Assembly (NCBI GenBank): GCA_045651865.1
Contig: JAZRTC010000155.1
Location: forward strand, 1 to 16,880
Length of the DNA: 16,880 bases
Direction of reading: 5' to 3'
DNA from: RGIG1959 sp045651865
GTDB taxonomy: Bacteria > Bacillota > Clostridia > Oscillospirales > Acutalibacteraceae
Translations under genes and position numbers: made by a program
The notes under the pieces: model-generated
Seen by the model: the letters and a program-made list of their open reading frames with translations, nothing else
What the model was told of the DNA's origin: nothing
Database searches by the model: none
Part shown: piece after piece, positions 8,869-15,569 of the stretch
Position numbering within the stretch: the first letter of the stretch is position 1
Layout of the letters: every line of letters begins with the position of its first letter

Positions 8869-8943
8869 TTGTTCATAATTCGTTTATCCAATTTTGTTCT
8901 ATGTGCGATATGATAAGGATATCCTGAAAACAAGAGGTTTGTG
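8869..8943 (+). promoter_or_regulatory. Intergenic gap with a weak promoter candidate
   Basis: This 75-base AT-rich gap separates the PLP enzyme from the DUF5685 unit. A -10-like TATGAT is at 8909-8914, but no convincing -35 lies at the right distance (best is TATCCA with an 18-base spacer). An AAGAGG ribosome binding site is at 8932-8937. I see no hairpin with a T-run, so readthrough from upstream is likely. Confidence 0.35.
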
Positions 8944-9825
8944 ATGTTTGGCTATGTCAAAGTCTTTCGTCCGGAATTGATAATCGGCGAATATGAACAA
9001 TATAAAGCGGTGTACTGTTCGCTTTGTCACACACTCGGCAAGCGCTACGGTCTTGCCTCACGCATGACACTGAGCTATGATTTCACCTTTCTGGCGCTGT
9101 TTCTGATGGCGCTTGAGGAGCGGGATGTCTCGTTTGAGCAAGGACGATGTCCGTTTCATCCGTTGAAAAAGCGTTCGTTTTGTTCTTCAAACGAGATTCT
9201 GGATTACACTGCCGATGTCGCGATGCTTCTTGTGTATCATAAGCTGTCTGATACTGTCAGAGATGAACGCTTTTTAAAACGCCTGTCTGCCGCTGTGTTG
9301 AAGTTGCTTTACAAACACGACTATACGCGTGCGGCGAAACGACGCCCGCAGGAAGCGCAGGCGGCAATTGCCTATATGCTCGCGCAGGAGGCGGTCGAAT
9401 CTTCTGCGTCGCCGTGTGTGGATGCGTGCGCCGAGCCGACAGCGGTGTTTTTAAGCACGATTGCATCTTCGCGGTGTGCGGGTGAACAGGAAGAGATTAT
9501 TGCCCGTTTCGGATATTGTCTCGGTCGGTTTATCTATCTTGCCGACGCGGCGGAGGATCTGGAAGACGATGTAAAAAACCGTCGTTTCAATCCATACTCG
9601 TTGCATGGAGATGCTGTGTATGATAACGAATGGTTCATCGAACGCAAAGCGTATGCGGCACAGACTCTTCATGCATCGGTAGCGGTTTGCGCCGAGTGTT
9701 TTGCTCAGCTGCATCTCCATCGTTTTCAGGGTATACTGTCTAATGTTATTTATAAAGGTTTGCCGTTGGTGATCCGACGGTTGAGTAAGAAAGAGGAGGG
9801 GGACGCTTATGAAGAATCCGTATGA
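8944..9825 (+). CDS. DUF5685 family protein
   Basis: A 293-residue protein that I place in DUF5685, a family found mainly in Clostridia and without a known function. The N-terminus MFGYVKVFRPEL, the segment YKAVYCSLCHTLGKRYG and the CPFHP motif are typical. C25/C28 (CSLC) with C69/H72 (CPFH) could make a zinc site, and C80 is nearby. The mainly helical body ends with an acidic stretch (DAAEDLEDDVKNRRFNP) faintly like the aspartate-rich motif of all-helical prenyltransferases; that resemblance is only suggestive. A GTG at 8941 is directly before the ATG at 8944; the ATG is preferred because AAGAGG at 8932-8937 is better spaced from it. It overlaps the J-domain gene by 17 bases, and that pairing, which I recall from other Clostridia, suggests a joint role. 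Confidence 0.75.
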   Translation: MFGYVKVFRPELIIGEYEQYKAVYCSLCHTLGKRYGLASRMTLSYDFTFLALFLMALEERDVSFEQGRCPFHPLKKRSFCSSNEILDYTADVAMLLVYHKLSDTVRDERFLKRLSAAVLKLLYKHDYTRAAKRRPQEAQAAIAYMLAQEAVESSASPCVDACAEPTAVFLSTIASSRCAGEQEEIIARFGYCLGRFIYLADAAEDLEDDVKNRRFNPYSLHGDAVYDNEWFIERKAYAAQTLHASVAVCAECFAQLHLHRFQGILSNVIYKGLPLVIRRLSKKEEGDAYEESV

Positions 9826-10405
9826 GCTCCTTGGTATTCCGTCGGATGCCACAGATGATGAGGTGAAGGCGGCGTATCGCAATCTTGCCAGAAAATATCA
9901 TCCTGACAACTATGCCGATAACCCTCTTTCGGATCTCGCGCAGGAAAAAATGAAAGAAATCAATGAGGCGTATGACGCGATCGTGCGCGAACGGCAGAAC
10001 AGCGGCGGGTATTCCTCCCGTTCATCAAGTTATACCGATATCCGCAATCTTGTCAATCAACGCCGTTACACGCAGGCAGAGGAATTGCTGAACGGTATTC
10101 CGTCCTCCTCGCGTACGGCTGAATGGTATTATCTGAAGGGTGTTGTGCTGTATCAGCGTGGATGGCTTGAAGAAGCGGATCGGCATTTTCGACAGGCGGC
10201 ATCGATGGATCCTTCCAACGCAGAATATCAGACAGCGGTCAACCGTTCGTCTGCGAACCGTAGCGGACAGTATACAACCTCCTACGGTCAGCAAGGCGGA
10301 TGCTGCGGCGATGGTACCTGCAATTGCTGTTCATCGCTTCTTTGTGCGGACTGTTGCTGTGAATGTATGGGCGGTAACCTGATTCCCTGTTGCGGTTGTC
10401 GTTAA
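9809..10405 (+). CDS. J-domain protein with TPR-like repeat and cysteine-rich tail
   Basis: Residues 1-65 form a J domain with the HPD motif at 31-33, which would stimulate an Hsp70 (DnaK) partner. A serine/glycine linker follows, then a TPR-like helical repeat at about 75-146 (EWYYLKGVVLYQRG, EEADRHFRQAASMDP). The tail from 163 to 198 contains 13 cysteines, including CC, CCC and PCCGC groups. It lacks the DnaJ zinc-finger spacing and C-terminal peptide-binding domain, so this is a specialised J protein and not DnaJ itself. The tail may bind metal or form disulphides; I cannot tell which. The ATG at 9809 has AGGAGGGGG upstream, within the end of the DUF5685 gene, giving translational coupling. 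The membrane gene follows with its ribosome binding site overlapping this stop. Confidence 0.85.
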   Translation: MKNPYELLGIPSDATDDEVKAAYRNLARKYHPDNYADNPLSDLAQEKMKEINEAYDAIVRERQNSGGYSSRSSSYTDIRNLVNQRRYTQAEELLNGIPSSSRTAEWYYLKGVVLYQRGWLEEADRHFRQAASMDPSNAEYQTAVNRSSANRSGQYTTSYGQQGGCCGDGTCNCCSSLLCADCCCECMGGNLIPCCGCR

Positions 10406-10416
10406 GGAGGCGCTTT

Positions 10417-10947
10417 ATGAAACCTACTCAGCGGATGTCGCTGTGCGGTGTGACATCGGCGCTGGCGACGGTGGTACTGCTTATGACGGTGTTTCCGTAT
10501 GCCACATATGCACTTGCCGCTTTTGCTGGGATGCTGATGATTCCCGTGGCGCTGGAATGCGGTACAAGGTATGGCGTTTTGTCTTATGCGGTGACAGCGT
10601 TACTGGCATTGTTTCTTACACCTGATCCCGAAGCAAAGTCGCTGTTTATTCTGTTTTTCGGTTATTATCCGCTTGTACATCTTCGGTTGCAGTGTTGGAG
10701 ACAGCGATGGCTTTCGTGGATTGTAAAATTGCTGGTATTCAATATCGCCGCATTGGCTGATTTCTGGCTGATGACGCGTGTGATGAATATTCCGCAGGAA
10801 AACTTTATGATTGCGGGCGTATATGTCCCGTGGGTTTTGCTCATTGCAGGGAATGTGTTGTTGTATATATACGATATCGCCTTGGTGCGGGTGGAGTCTT
10901 TTTATCGAGTCCGACTTCATCCTGTTCTGAAGCGGTTGTGGAAGTAA
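10417..10947 (+). CDS. Small polytopic membrane protein, function unknown
   Basis: A 176-residue hydrophobic protein with roughly five or six membrane segments: an N-terminal hydrophobic stretch from residue 9, segments around ALAAFAGMLMIPVAL and YAVTALLALFL, the FILFFGYYPLVHL stretch, and two more near LVFNIAALADFWLM and VYVPWVLLIAGNVLL. A basic C-terminus (VRLHPVLKRLWK) is probably cytosolic. It resembles substrate-binding membrane proteins of ECF transporters in outline only, and I do not claim that function. The start is the ATG at 10417, six bases after a perfect AAGGAGG (10404-10410) that overlaps the J-domain stop codon; the upstream ATG at 10390 would lack a suitable site. It lies in the DUF5685/J-domain unit. 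Confidence 0.78.
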   Translation: MKPTQRMSLCGVTSALATVVLLMTVFPYATYALAAFAGMLMIPVALECGTRYGVLSYAVTALLALFLTPDPEAKSLFILFFGYYPLVHLRLQCWRQRWLSWIVKLLVFNIAALADFWLMTRVMNIPQENFMIAGVYVPWVLLIAGNVLLYIYDIALVRVESFYRVRLHPVLKRLWK

Positions 10948-10962
10948 AAAGGAGGTGGCTGT

Positions 10963-12036
10963 GTGGCAAAGAGAATATGTCCTTCGTGCGGTAAAAAGAT
11001 TGCCGCGCAGGCACAGTATTGCATTTTTTGCTCGGCAAGATTTGATCAGATATCCGATACGGAGCGGAACACAGAAGACGATGTGGCTGTTAAAACACCG
11101 AAAAAGAGTTCCTTCGGTCTTGTTGTTACGCTGATTTCCCTTCTGATCATGGCGATTGTGTTGCTTCTTGTATTTCTCGGGCCTCAGTCGCCGTTTTCAT
11201 CGTCCGAACCGACACAGGAGACGACAACAACCATTGTTACCACCACAACACGGAATGCCGCGCGGGATGCGCTTCGACAGACATACATCGGCTATTGGTA
11301 CGATGAGCTCAGTGCAGGCAAGGATGATCTGAAAAAACAGGGTGGCTATGTGCTGTATATTGAAGAAATCTTCCGTGATTATGTAACTTTTGATCTGCTT
11401 TCTTATGAAGGCGGCAAAGACGGAAAGATCGCTTCGGCATCTGTGAAAAAAGCAACTCTTATCGATGATACCTTGCATTTCACCTTCAAAAACGATACAC
11501 TCGGTCATGCAGGCGAGGGATTTATGCGCCTTGCGGAGGATTGTGTGGAAATGGAGGTTCGCATCGACGGCGCAGAAACATTGCCTGAAGAAGAACATAC
11601 ATTGGCGGTGTATTCGGTGTTTAAGCGCCGTGCACTTCCTGTGTCGCAAGGACACGATCTGCAAACGCTGAAAACGGTGGAAGATGTGAAAGCGGTCGCC
11701 GGTAAGCAGATTAAAGATCCTGTTAAGGATGATAAGGGGAATACAACCCTGTTCTTTAGCGGTTTGAATGTCACCACGGATAAAAACGGAGCGCTTACCC
11801 GTCTGGTTATCGATTATTCTTCAGTCGAGAAAAAAGATGCGTTTTGCTATGTCTGCGTGGATGGAACAATGACATATACCGTTGTTAAAAATTATTTCGG
11901 GGAAGCGGTACACGATTATGTGGAACAACCGACCGATATCCGCGTACTTCATTACACTTTATCCGATAAATCGTCTGTGACCTTCACATTTGATGCGGAT
12001 AGCGAATTGCTGACAACTGTTCTGTATATTCTTTGA
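10963..12036 (+). CDS. Zinc-ribbon protein with single membrane helix and large exported domain
   Basis: Residues 6-23 form a zinc ribbon (C6, C9, C20, C23; CPSCGK and CIFC). A basic patch (KTPKK) and one membrane helix at about 51-72 follow, then a threonine-rich linker (TTTTIVTTTT) and a C-terminal domain of about 270 residues rich in beta strands. The topology should be zinc ribbon inside, large domain outside. The exported part repeats nothing I recognise; it begins IGYWYDEL and contains lipocalin-like alternation of strands, with no catalytic motif. The start is a GTG at 10963 preceded by AAAGGAGGTGG (10948-10958). It is the last gene of its unit, ending in the terminator. A membrane sensor or envelope scaffold role is conceivable but not shown. 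Confidence 0.78.
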   Translation: MAKRICPSCGKKIAAQAQYCIFCSARFDQISDTERNTEDDVAVKTPKKSSFGLVVTLISLLIMAIVLLLVFLGPQSPFSSSEPTQETTTTIVTTTTRNAARDALRQTYIGYWYDELSAGKDDLKKQGGYVLYIEEIFRDYVTFDLLSYEGGKDGKIASASVKKATLIDDTLHFTFKNDTLGHAGEGFMRLAEDCVEMEVRIDGAETLPEEEHTLAVYSVFKRRALPVSQGHDLQTLKTVEDVKAVAGKQIKDPVKDDKGNTTLFFSGLNVTTDKNGALTRLVIDYSSVEKKDAFCYVCVDGTMTYTVVKNYFGEAVHDYVEQPTDIRVLHYTLSDKSSVTFTFDADSELLTTVLYIL

Positions 12037-12067
12037 TCCGAACGCATTAAGCGTTCGGATCTTTTTT
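12035..12067 (+). terminator. Intrinsic (Rho-independent) terminator
   Basis: A perfect 11-base-pair stem (GATCCGAACGC at 12035-12045 and GCGTTCGGATC at 12051-12061) with the loop ATTAA is followed by six T at 12062-12067. The stem begins inside the TGA stop codon of the zinc-ribbon gene. It ends the DUF5685 unit and isolates the downstream rpiR promoter. Confidence 0.95.
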
Positions 12068-12087
12068 GCAAGTGTATGTGATTTGTC

Positions 12088-12116
12088 TTGCAATTTTTAA
12101 ATGAATTTGGTATGAT
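12088..12116 (+). promoter_or_regulatory. Sigma-A promoter of the rpiR-baiN-cmk-plsC-ispH-rpsA operon
   Basis: TTGCAA at 12088-12093, a 17-base spacer and TATGAT at 12111-12116 match the vegetative consensus well. The expected start is near 12123, giving a leader of about 24 bases before the ATG at 12147. It lies in the 110-base gap after the terminator. A short AAAT-GA-ATTT inverted repeat at 12099-12108 sits in the spacer but is too short to call an operator. Confidence 0.8.
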
Positions 12117-12146
12117 ATCTATAAGTATTCAATGATGAGGTGACGG

Positions 12147-13025
12147 ATGTTGAAGTCGAATTTAACATCGCGGATTGTGTCGCGTATGGCGGACTTTTCC
12201 AAGAGTCAGAGACGAATTGCACAATATATTATGGAGCACTATGACGAGGCGGCGTTTATGACGGCGTTTCGCCTGGGCGAAACGGTCGGGGTCAGTGAAT
12301 CAACGGTTGTCCGTTTTGCCGCTGAACTTGGTTTTGACGGCTATCCCGAGCTTCAGAAAGCTGTTCAGGAACTGGTGCGGAGTAAACTCAATTCCATCCA
12401 ACGCATCGAGGTAACCCGTGCACGAATGGCCGATAATGAGGTTTTGGATAATATTTTAACTTATGATATGGCCAACATCCGTCAGACATTGGATGAACTG
12501 CCCCGTGATACATTCTATAACGCGGTAGATGCCATCATCCGTGCGCGCAAGGTGTATATTTTCGGTGCAGGAAGCTGTCGTTCGCTTGCAAATTTTGCGG
12601 CGTATTACCTGAAAATGCTTTGTCCCGATATTCATCTTGTGTATACATCCAGCGAGATGGAAATTCTGGAGGAAATGTTTGCCATAAACGAAGAGGATGT
12701 GCTGATCGGACTGAGCTTTCCGCGTTATTCCAGCAAAGCGGACAAAACGCTTCATTTTGCGCATTCCCGTAAAGCGAAGATCGTGGCAATCACCGACAGT
12801 CAGTTGTCGCCGATTGCTGCATATGCGGATTATCTGCTTCTGGCACATAGTGATATGGCGACAATTGTGGATTCGTTGGTTGCGCCGTTGAGCATCATCA
12901 ACGCTTTGATTGTGGCAGTTGCGGTCAAAACACTGGATCAGAACCGTGATAAACTCATGGAGCTTGAAAATCTGTGGGACACCTATCGTGCCTATACACA
13001 GGATGATACGGAGGTGTCGTCTTGA
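12147..13025 (+). CDS. MurR/RpiR family transcriptional regulator (HTH plus SIS domain)
   Basis: A 292-residue regulator. The N-terminal domain (about 1-77) has the RpiR helix-turn-helix, with LGETVGVSESTVVRFAAELG at 43-62. The SIS domain (about 105-280) carries the phosphosugar-binding start YIFGAGSCRS at 137-146 and GLSFPRYSS. Such proteins sense phosphosugars, often amino sugars or hexose phosphates. No sugar gene is present here, so ligand and targets are unknown; the downstream housekeeping genes and its own promoter are the obvious candidates. The ATG at 12147 is six bases after GAGG (12137-12140). The stop overlaps the next start by four bases (TTGA), so the flavoprotein gene is translationally coupled to it. 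Confidence 0.92.
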   Translation: MLKSNLTSRIVSRMADFSKSQRRIAQYIMEHYDEAAFMTAFRLGETVGVSESTVVRFAAELGFDGYPELQKAVQELVRSKLNSIQRIEVTRARMADNEVLDNILTYDMANIRQTLDELPRDTFYNAVDAIIRARKVYIFGAGSCRSLANFAAYYLKMLCPDIHLVYTSSEMEILEEMFAINEEDVLIGLSFPRYSSKADKTLHFAHSRKAKIVAITDSQLSPIAAYADYLLLAHSDMATIVDSLVAPLSIINALIVAVAVKTLDQNRDKLMELENLWDTYRAYTQDDTEVSS

Positions 13026-14257
13026 AAAAGGTGTTGGTAATCGGCGGCGGTGCCGCAGGTTTGCTTGCCGCGGGAACAGCGGCGCAATACGGTGCCGAAG
13101 TGACGCTTCTGGAGCGCAATCCGCGTCTTGCCCGCAAGGTGATGATCACGGGCAAGGGACGGTGCAATGTCACAAACGCATCGGATTTGCAAAATCTGAT
13201 CGCCCATGTTCCGCGTAACGGACGATTTTTGTACAGCGCCTTTTCAAATTTCACACCGGAGGATATCCGCGATCTTCTGTCACAATACGGTGTGGAAACA
13301 AAGGTGGAACGCGGAAACCGCGTGTTTCCTGTGTCGGATAAAGCGGTCGATGTGGTAGACGCATTGGTAGCGTTTGCGGTGTCGAACGGTGTGCGTGTGG
13401 AGCAAGCGCGCGTAACGGATCTGATTATAGAAAATGATGCGTGCTTTGGTGTGTGTTGCGAGGATGGTGTCGAATACCGTGCGGATGCCGTGATTGTTTG
13501 CACGGGCGGCTTGTCTTATCCGCGCACAGGTTCGACAGGTGATGGCTATCACCTGGCAAAACAGGCAGGGCATACCGTTACGCCGTTGTTGCCGTCGCTT
13601 GTACCGCTATGCACCCGTGAGTATGATGCTTCACAGATGCAAGGGTTGTCCCTCAAGATTTGTACGCTTCGTGTGGTGGATACCGTTACGGAAAAGACCG
13701 TGTTTGAGGAACTCGGTGAAATGATGTTTACCCACTTTGGTGTAACAGGACCGCTTGTGCTCAGTGCTTCGGCACATATGAAACAGATGACAGCGGGTCG
13801 TTATATGCTTTCAATTGATCTCAAACCGGCTTTGTCGGAACAGCAACTCTCTGACCGTATTCTCCGCGAACTGGAAACACACCATCACGCGGCGATCAGT
13901 ACGATGCTGGCAACACTCATGCCGCGCTCTATGGTCAGCGTGATGGCGGCTCGTTGTGGCATGCAGTCTTCTGCACCTTGCCACAGTGTCACACGCGAGC
14001 AACGCCTGCGGCTTGTGGACAGACTCAAGCATTTCACATTAACGGTGGATGCGTTTCGTCCGATTGATGAAGCGGTTGTCACATCGGGCGGTGTGGAGGT
14101 CAAGGAGATTGAAGCTAAGACAATGGCCTCCAGAAAGCTTGCCGGTTTGTATTTTGCAGGTGAGGTATTGGATGTAGATGCCTATACAGGCGGCTATAAT
14201 TTGCAGATAGCATTTTCAACAGGAGCGGCGGCAGGTCGTGCGGCGGCTTCAGAATGA
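13022..14257 (+). CDS. FAD-dependent oxidoreductase, HI0933/YhiN/BaiN family
   Basis: A 411-residue flavoprotein. The dinucleotide-binding loop GGGAAG is at residues 8-13, the family signature GKGRCNVTN at 44-52, the conserved LSYPRTGSTGDGY near 165, and the second FAD contact GLYFAGEVLDVDAYTGGYN near the C-terminus. The middle insertion typical of the family is present. The reaction is uncertain: one gut clostridial relative has been assigned to bile acid 7-dehydroxylation (BaiN), but most members are widespread and unassigned, so I do not use that name. The start is a TTG at 13022 with GGAGGTG just upstream and a four-base overlap with the regulator gene. Its position directly before cmk is a common arrangement in Clostridia. 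Confidence 0.9.
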   Translation: MKKVLVIGGGAAGLLAAGTAAQYGAEVTLLERNPRLARKVMITGKGRCNVTNASDLQNLIAHVPRNGRFLYSAFSNFTPEDIRDLLSQYGVETKVERGNRVFPVSDKAVDVVDALVAFAVSNGVRVEQARVTDLIIENDACFGVCCEDGVEYRADAVIVCTGGLSYPRTGSTGDGYHLAKQAGHTVTPLLPSLVPLCTREYDASQMQGLSLKICTLRVVDTVTEKTVFEELGEMMFTHFGVTGPLVLSASAHMKQMTAGRYMLSIDLKPALSEQQLSDRILRELETHHHAAISTMLATLMPRSMVSVMAARCGMQSSAPCHSVTREQRLRLVDRLKHFTLTVDAFRPIDEAVVTSGGVEVKEIEAKTMASRKLAGLYFAGEVLDVDAYTGGYNLQIAFSTGAAAGRAAASE

Positions 14258-14265
14258 GGTGTCAA

Positions 14266-14949
14266 ATGATGAAAACAACAACACCGGTCGCTGTGGCGAT
14301 CGACGGCCCCAGCGGCGCTGGAAAAAGTACGATCGCGCGGATTCTGGCAAAGGAATTGCAGTTTATCTATGTTGATACGGGCGCGCTTTACCGTGCAGTC
14401 GGTTATACGGCACTGAAGTCGGGTGTTTCGATTTATGATCCCGATGCAATTGAGGCGATGCTACCGTCGCTTTGTGTTACGCTTGGTTATGAAAACGGCG
14501 AGCAACGCGTGTATGTGAACGACGAGGATGTTACGGCATATATCCGTACACCCGAGGTTTCGGAAGCGGCGTCGGCGGTTTCGGCTGTTCCTGCCGTCAG
14601 ACAGTTTTTATTTGATCTTCAGCAGAATATGGCAAAGACCACCTCGGTGATTATGGACGGTCGTGATATCGGCACGGTTGTGTTGCCGCATGCACAGGTA
14701 AAAATTTTCCTGACAGCTTCTGCTGAGGACCGTGCGCGCCGCCGCTATGAGGAACTGATCGAAAAGGGAATGGATGTCAAATATGAAGATGTCCTGAACG
14801 ATATGATTCTCCGTGATAAACGGGACAGCGAGCGTGCGGCAGCACCGCTCAAACCTGCTCCTGATGCTGTGCTTGTAGATACCAGCGGTAATACTTTGGA
14901 GCAATCGGTAGCGCTCTTGCGCTCTGTTGTGGAGGAAAAACTTGTATGA
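14266..14949 (+). CDS. cmk: Cytidylate kinase
   Basis: Cmk phosphorylates CMP and dCMP to diphosphates, feeding CTP and dCTP supply and phospholipid precursors. The P-loop GPSGAGKST is at residues 14-22, YVDTGALYRA follows, then DGRDIGTVV for CMP binding and the arginine-rich lid around ASAEDRARRRYEEL and RDKRDSER. About 227 residues is normal. The start is uncertain: ATGs occur at 14254 (overlapping the previous stop), 14266 and 14269. I prefer 14266 or 14269 because GAGGTG at 14256-14261 is correctly spaced from them and cannot serve 14254. The gene overlaps plsC by four bases. cmk near rpsA is a conserved linkage in many bacteria. Confidence 0.95.
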   Translation: MMKTTTPVAVAIDGPSGAGKSTIARILAKELQFIYVDTGALYRAVGYTALKSGVSIYDPDAIEAMLPSLCVTLGYENGEQRVYVNDEDVTAYIRTPEVSEAASAVSAVPAVRQFLFDLQQNMAKTTSVIMDGRDIGTVVLPHAQVKIFLTASAEDRARRRYEELIEKGMDVKYEDVLNDMILRDKRDSERAAAPLKPAPDAVLVDTSGNTLEQSVALLRSVVEEKLV

Positions 14950-15569
14950 AGATCACATTCGGTATACGGGTCGGTCGTGTGATTCTTGCGTTTCTGCGCC
15001 CGATCGTGTTTTGTTTGTTTCCGTATCGCTTTGTGCATCGGGATAAGCTCCCGAAAAAGGATGGGACATACATCGTTTGTTGCAATCATATATCGATGGT
15101 GGACCCCGTTTTTCTGTTTCTGGCATGCCGTTTCCCAATCTTTTTTATGGCTAAGGAAGAGCTGTTTCGCAACCGCTTGTTTGGTTGGTTTTTAAAAACT
15201 TGTTTCGGAGTGTTTCCTGTATCTCGCGGAAAAGGTGATACGACCGCCATCACAACAGCGCTTTCAGTGCTGGAAAACGGACACGCGCTCGGTATTTTCC
15301 CCGAAGGTACACGATCAAAGGACGGCACGCTTGGAAATGCCAAGTCGGGCACTGCTCTGGTTGCTGCAAAAGCGAAGGCTCCGATTGTTCCGTGCGCCGT
15401 ATTTACGAAAGACGGTAAAGTCCGCCTGTTTCACAAAACAACGGTTGTGTTTGGCGATACACTCAGCCTTGAAGAATTGCATCTTGACTCGGAAAAACCG
15501 GACATTCGTTTTGCTTCCCGGAAGATTATGACGGTAATCGGAGATCTGATAGAGGAGAATCGTGTATGA
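14946..15569 (+). CDS. plsC: 1-acyl-sn-glycerol-3-phosphate acyltransferase
   Basis: This enzyme makes phosphatidic acid by acylating lysophosphatidic acid at the inner membrane face. The four acyltransferase motifs are present: NHISMVD (N47, H48, D53) with the catalytic His-Asp pair, GVFPVSRG at 88-95, FPEGTR at 118-123, and IVP at 147-149. A hydrophobic N-terminal stretch (about 11-27) can anchor the protein. The 207-residue length fits the short Firmicute form. The ATG at 14946 overlaps the cmk stop (ATGA), and the gene itself overlaps ispH by four bases, so translation is coupled along cmk-plsC-ispH. Acyl donor choice (acyl-ACP or acyl-CoA) cannot be read from the sequence. Confidence 0.93.
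   Translation: MKITFGIRVGRVILAFLRPIVFCLFPYRFVHRDKLPKKDGTYIVCCNHISMVDPVFLFLACRFPIFFMAKEELFRNRLFGWFLKTCFGVFPVSRGKGDTTAITTALSVLENGHALGIFPEGTRSKDGTLGNAKSGTALVAAKAKAPIVPCAVFTKDGKVRLFHKTTVVFGDTLSLEELHLDSEKPDIRFASRKIMTVIGDLIEENRV

Noticed and set aside
8869..8943. A possible terminator between the PLP enzyme and DUF5685 genes.
   Set aside because: Only a short GGATATCC palindrome is present, with no stable stem followed by a T-run.
12037..12146. A possible riboswitch or operator in the only gap over 100 bases.
   Set aside because: The gap is filled by terminator, promoter and a leader of about 24 bases; there is no room for a riboswitch, and the AAAT-GA-ATTT repeat is too short to be persuasive.
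13022..14257. Naming the flavoprotein BaiN and inferring bile acid 7-dehydroxylation.
   Set aside because: The family is very widespread, no other bai gene is nearby, and the neighbourhood is housekeeping.
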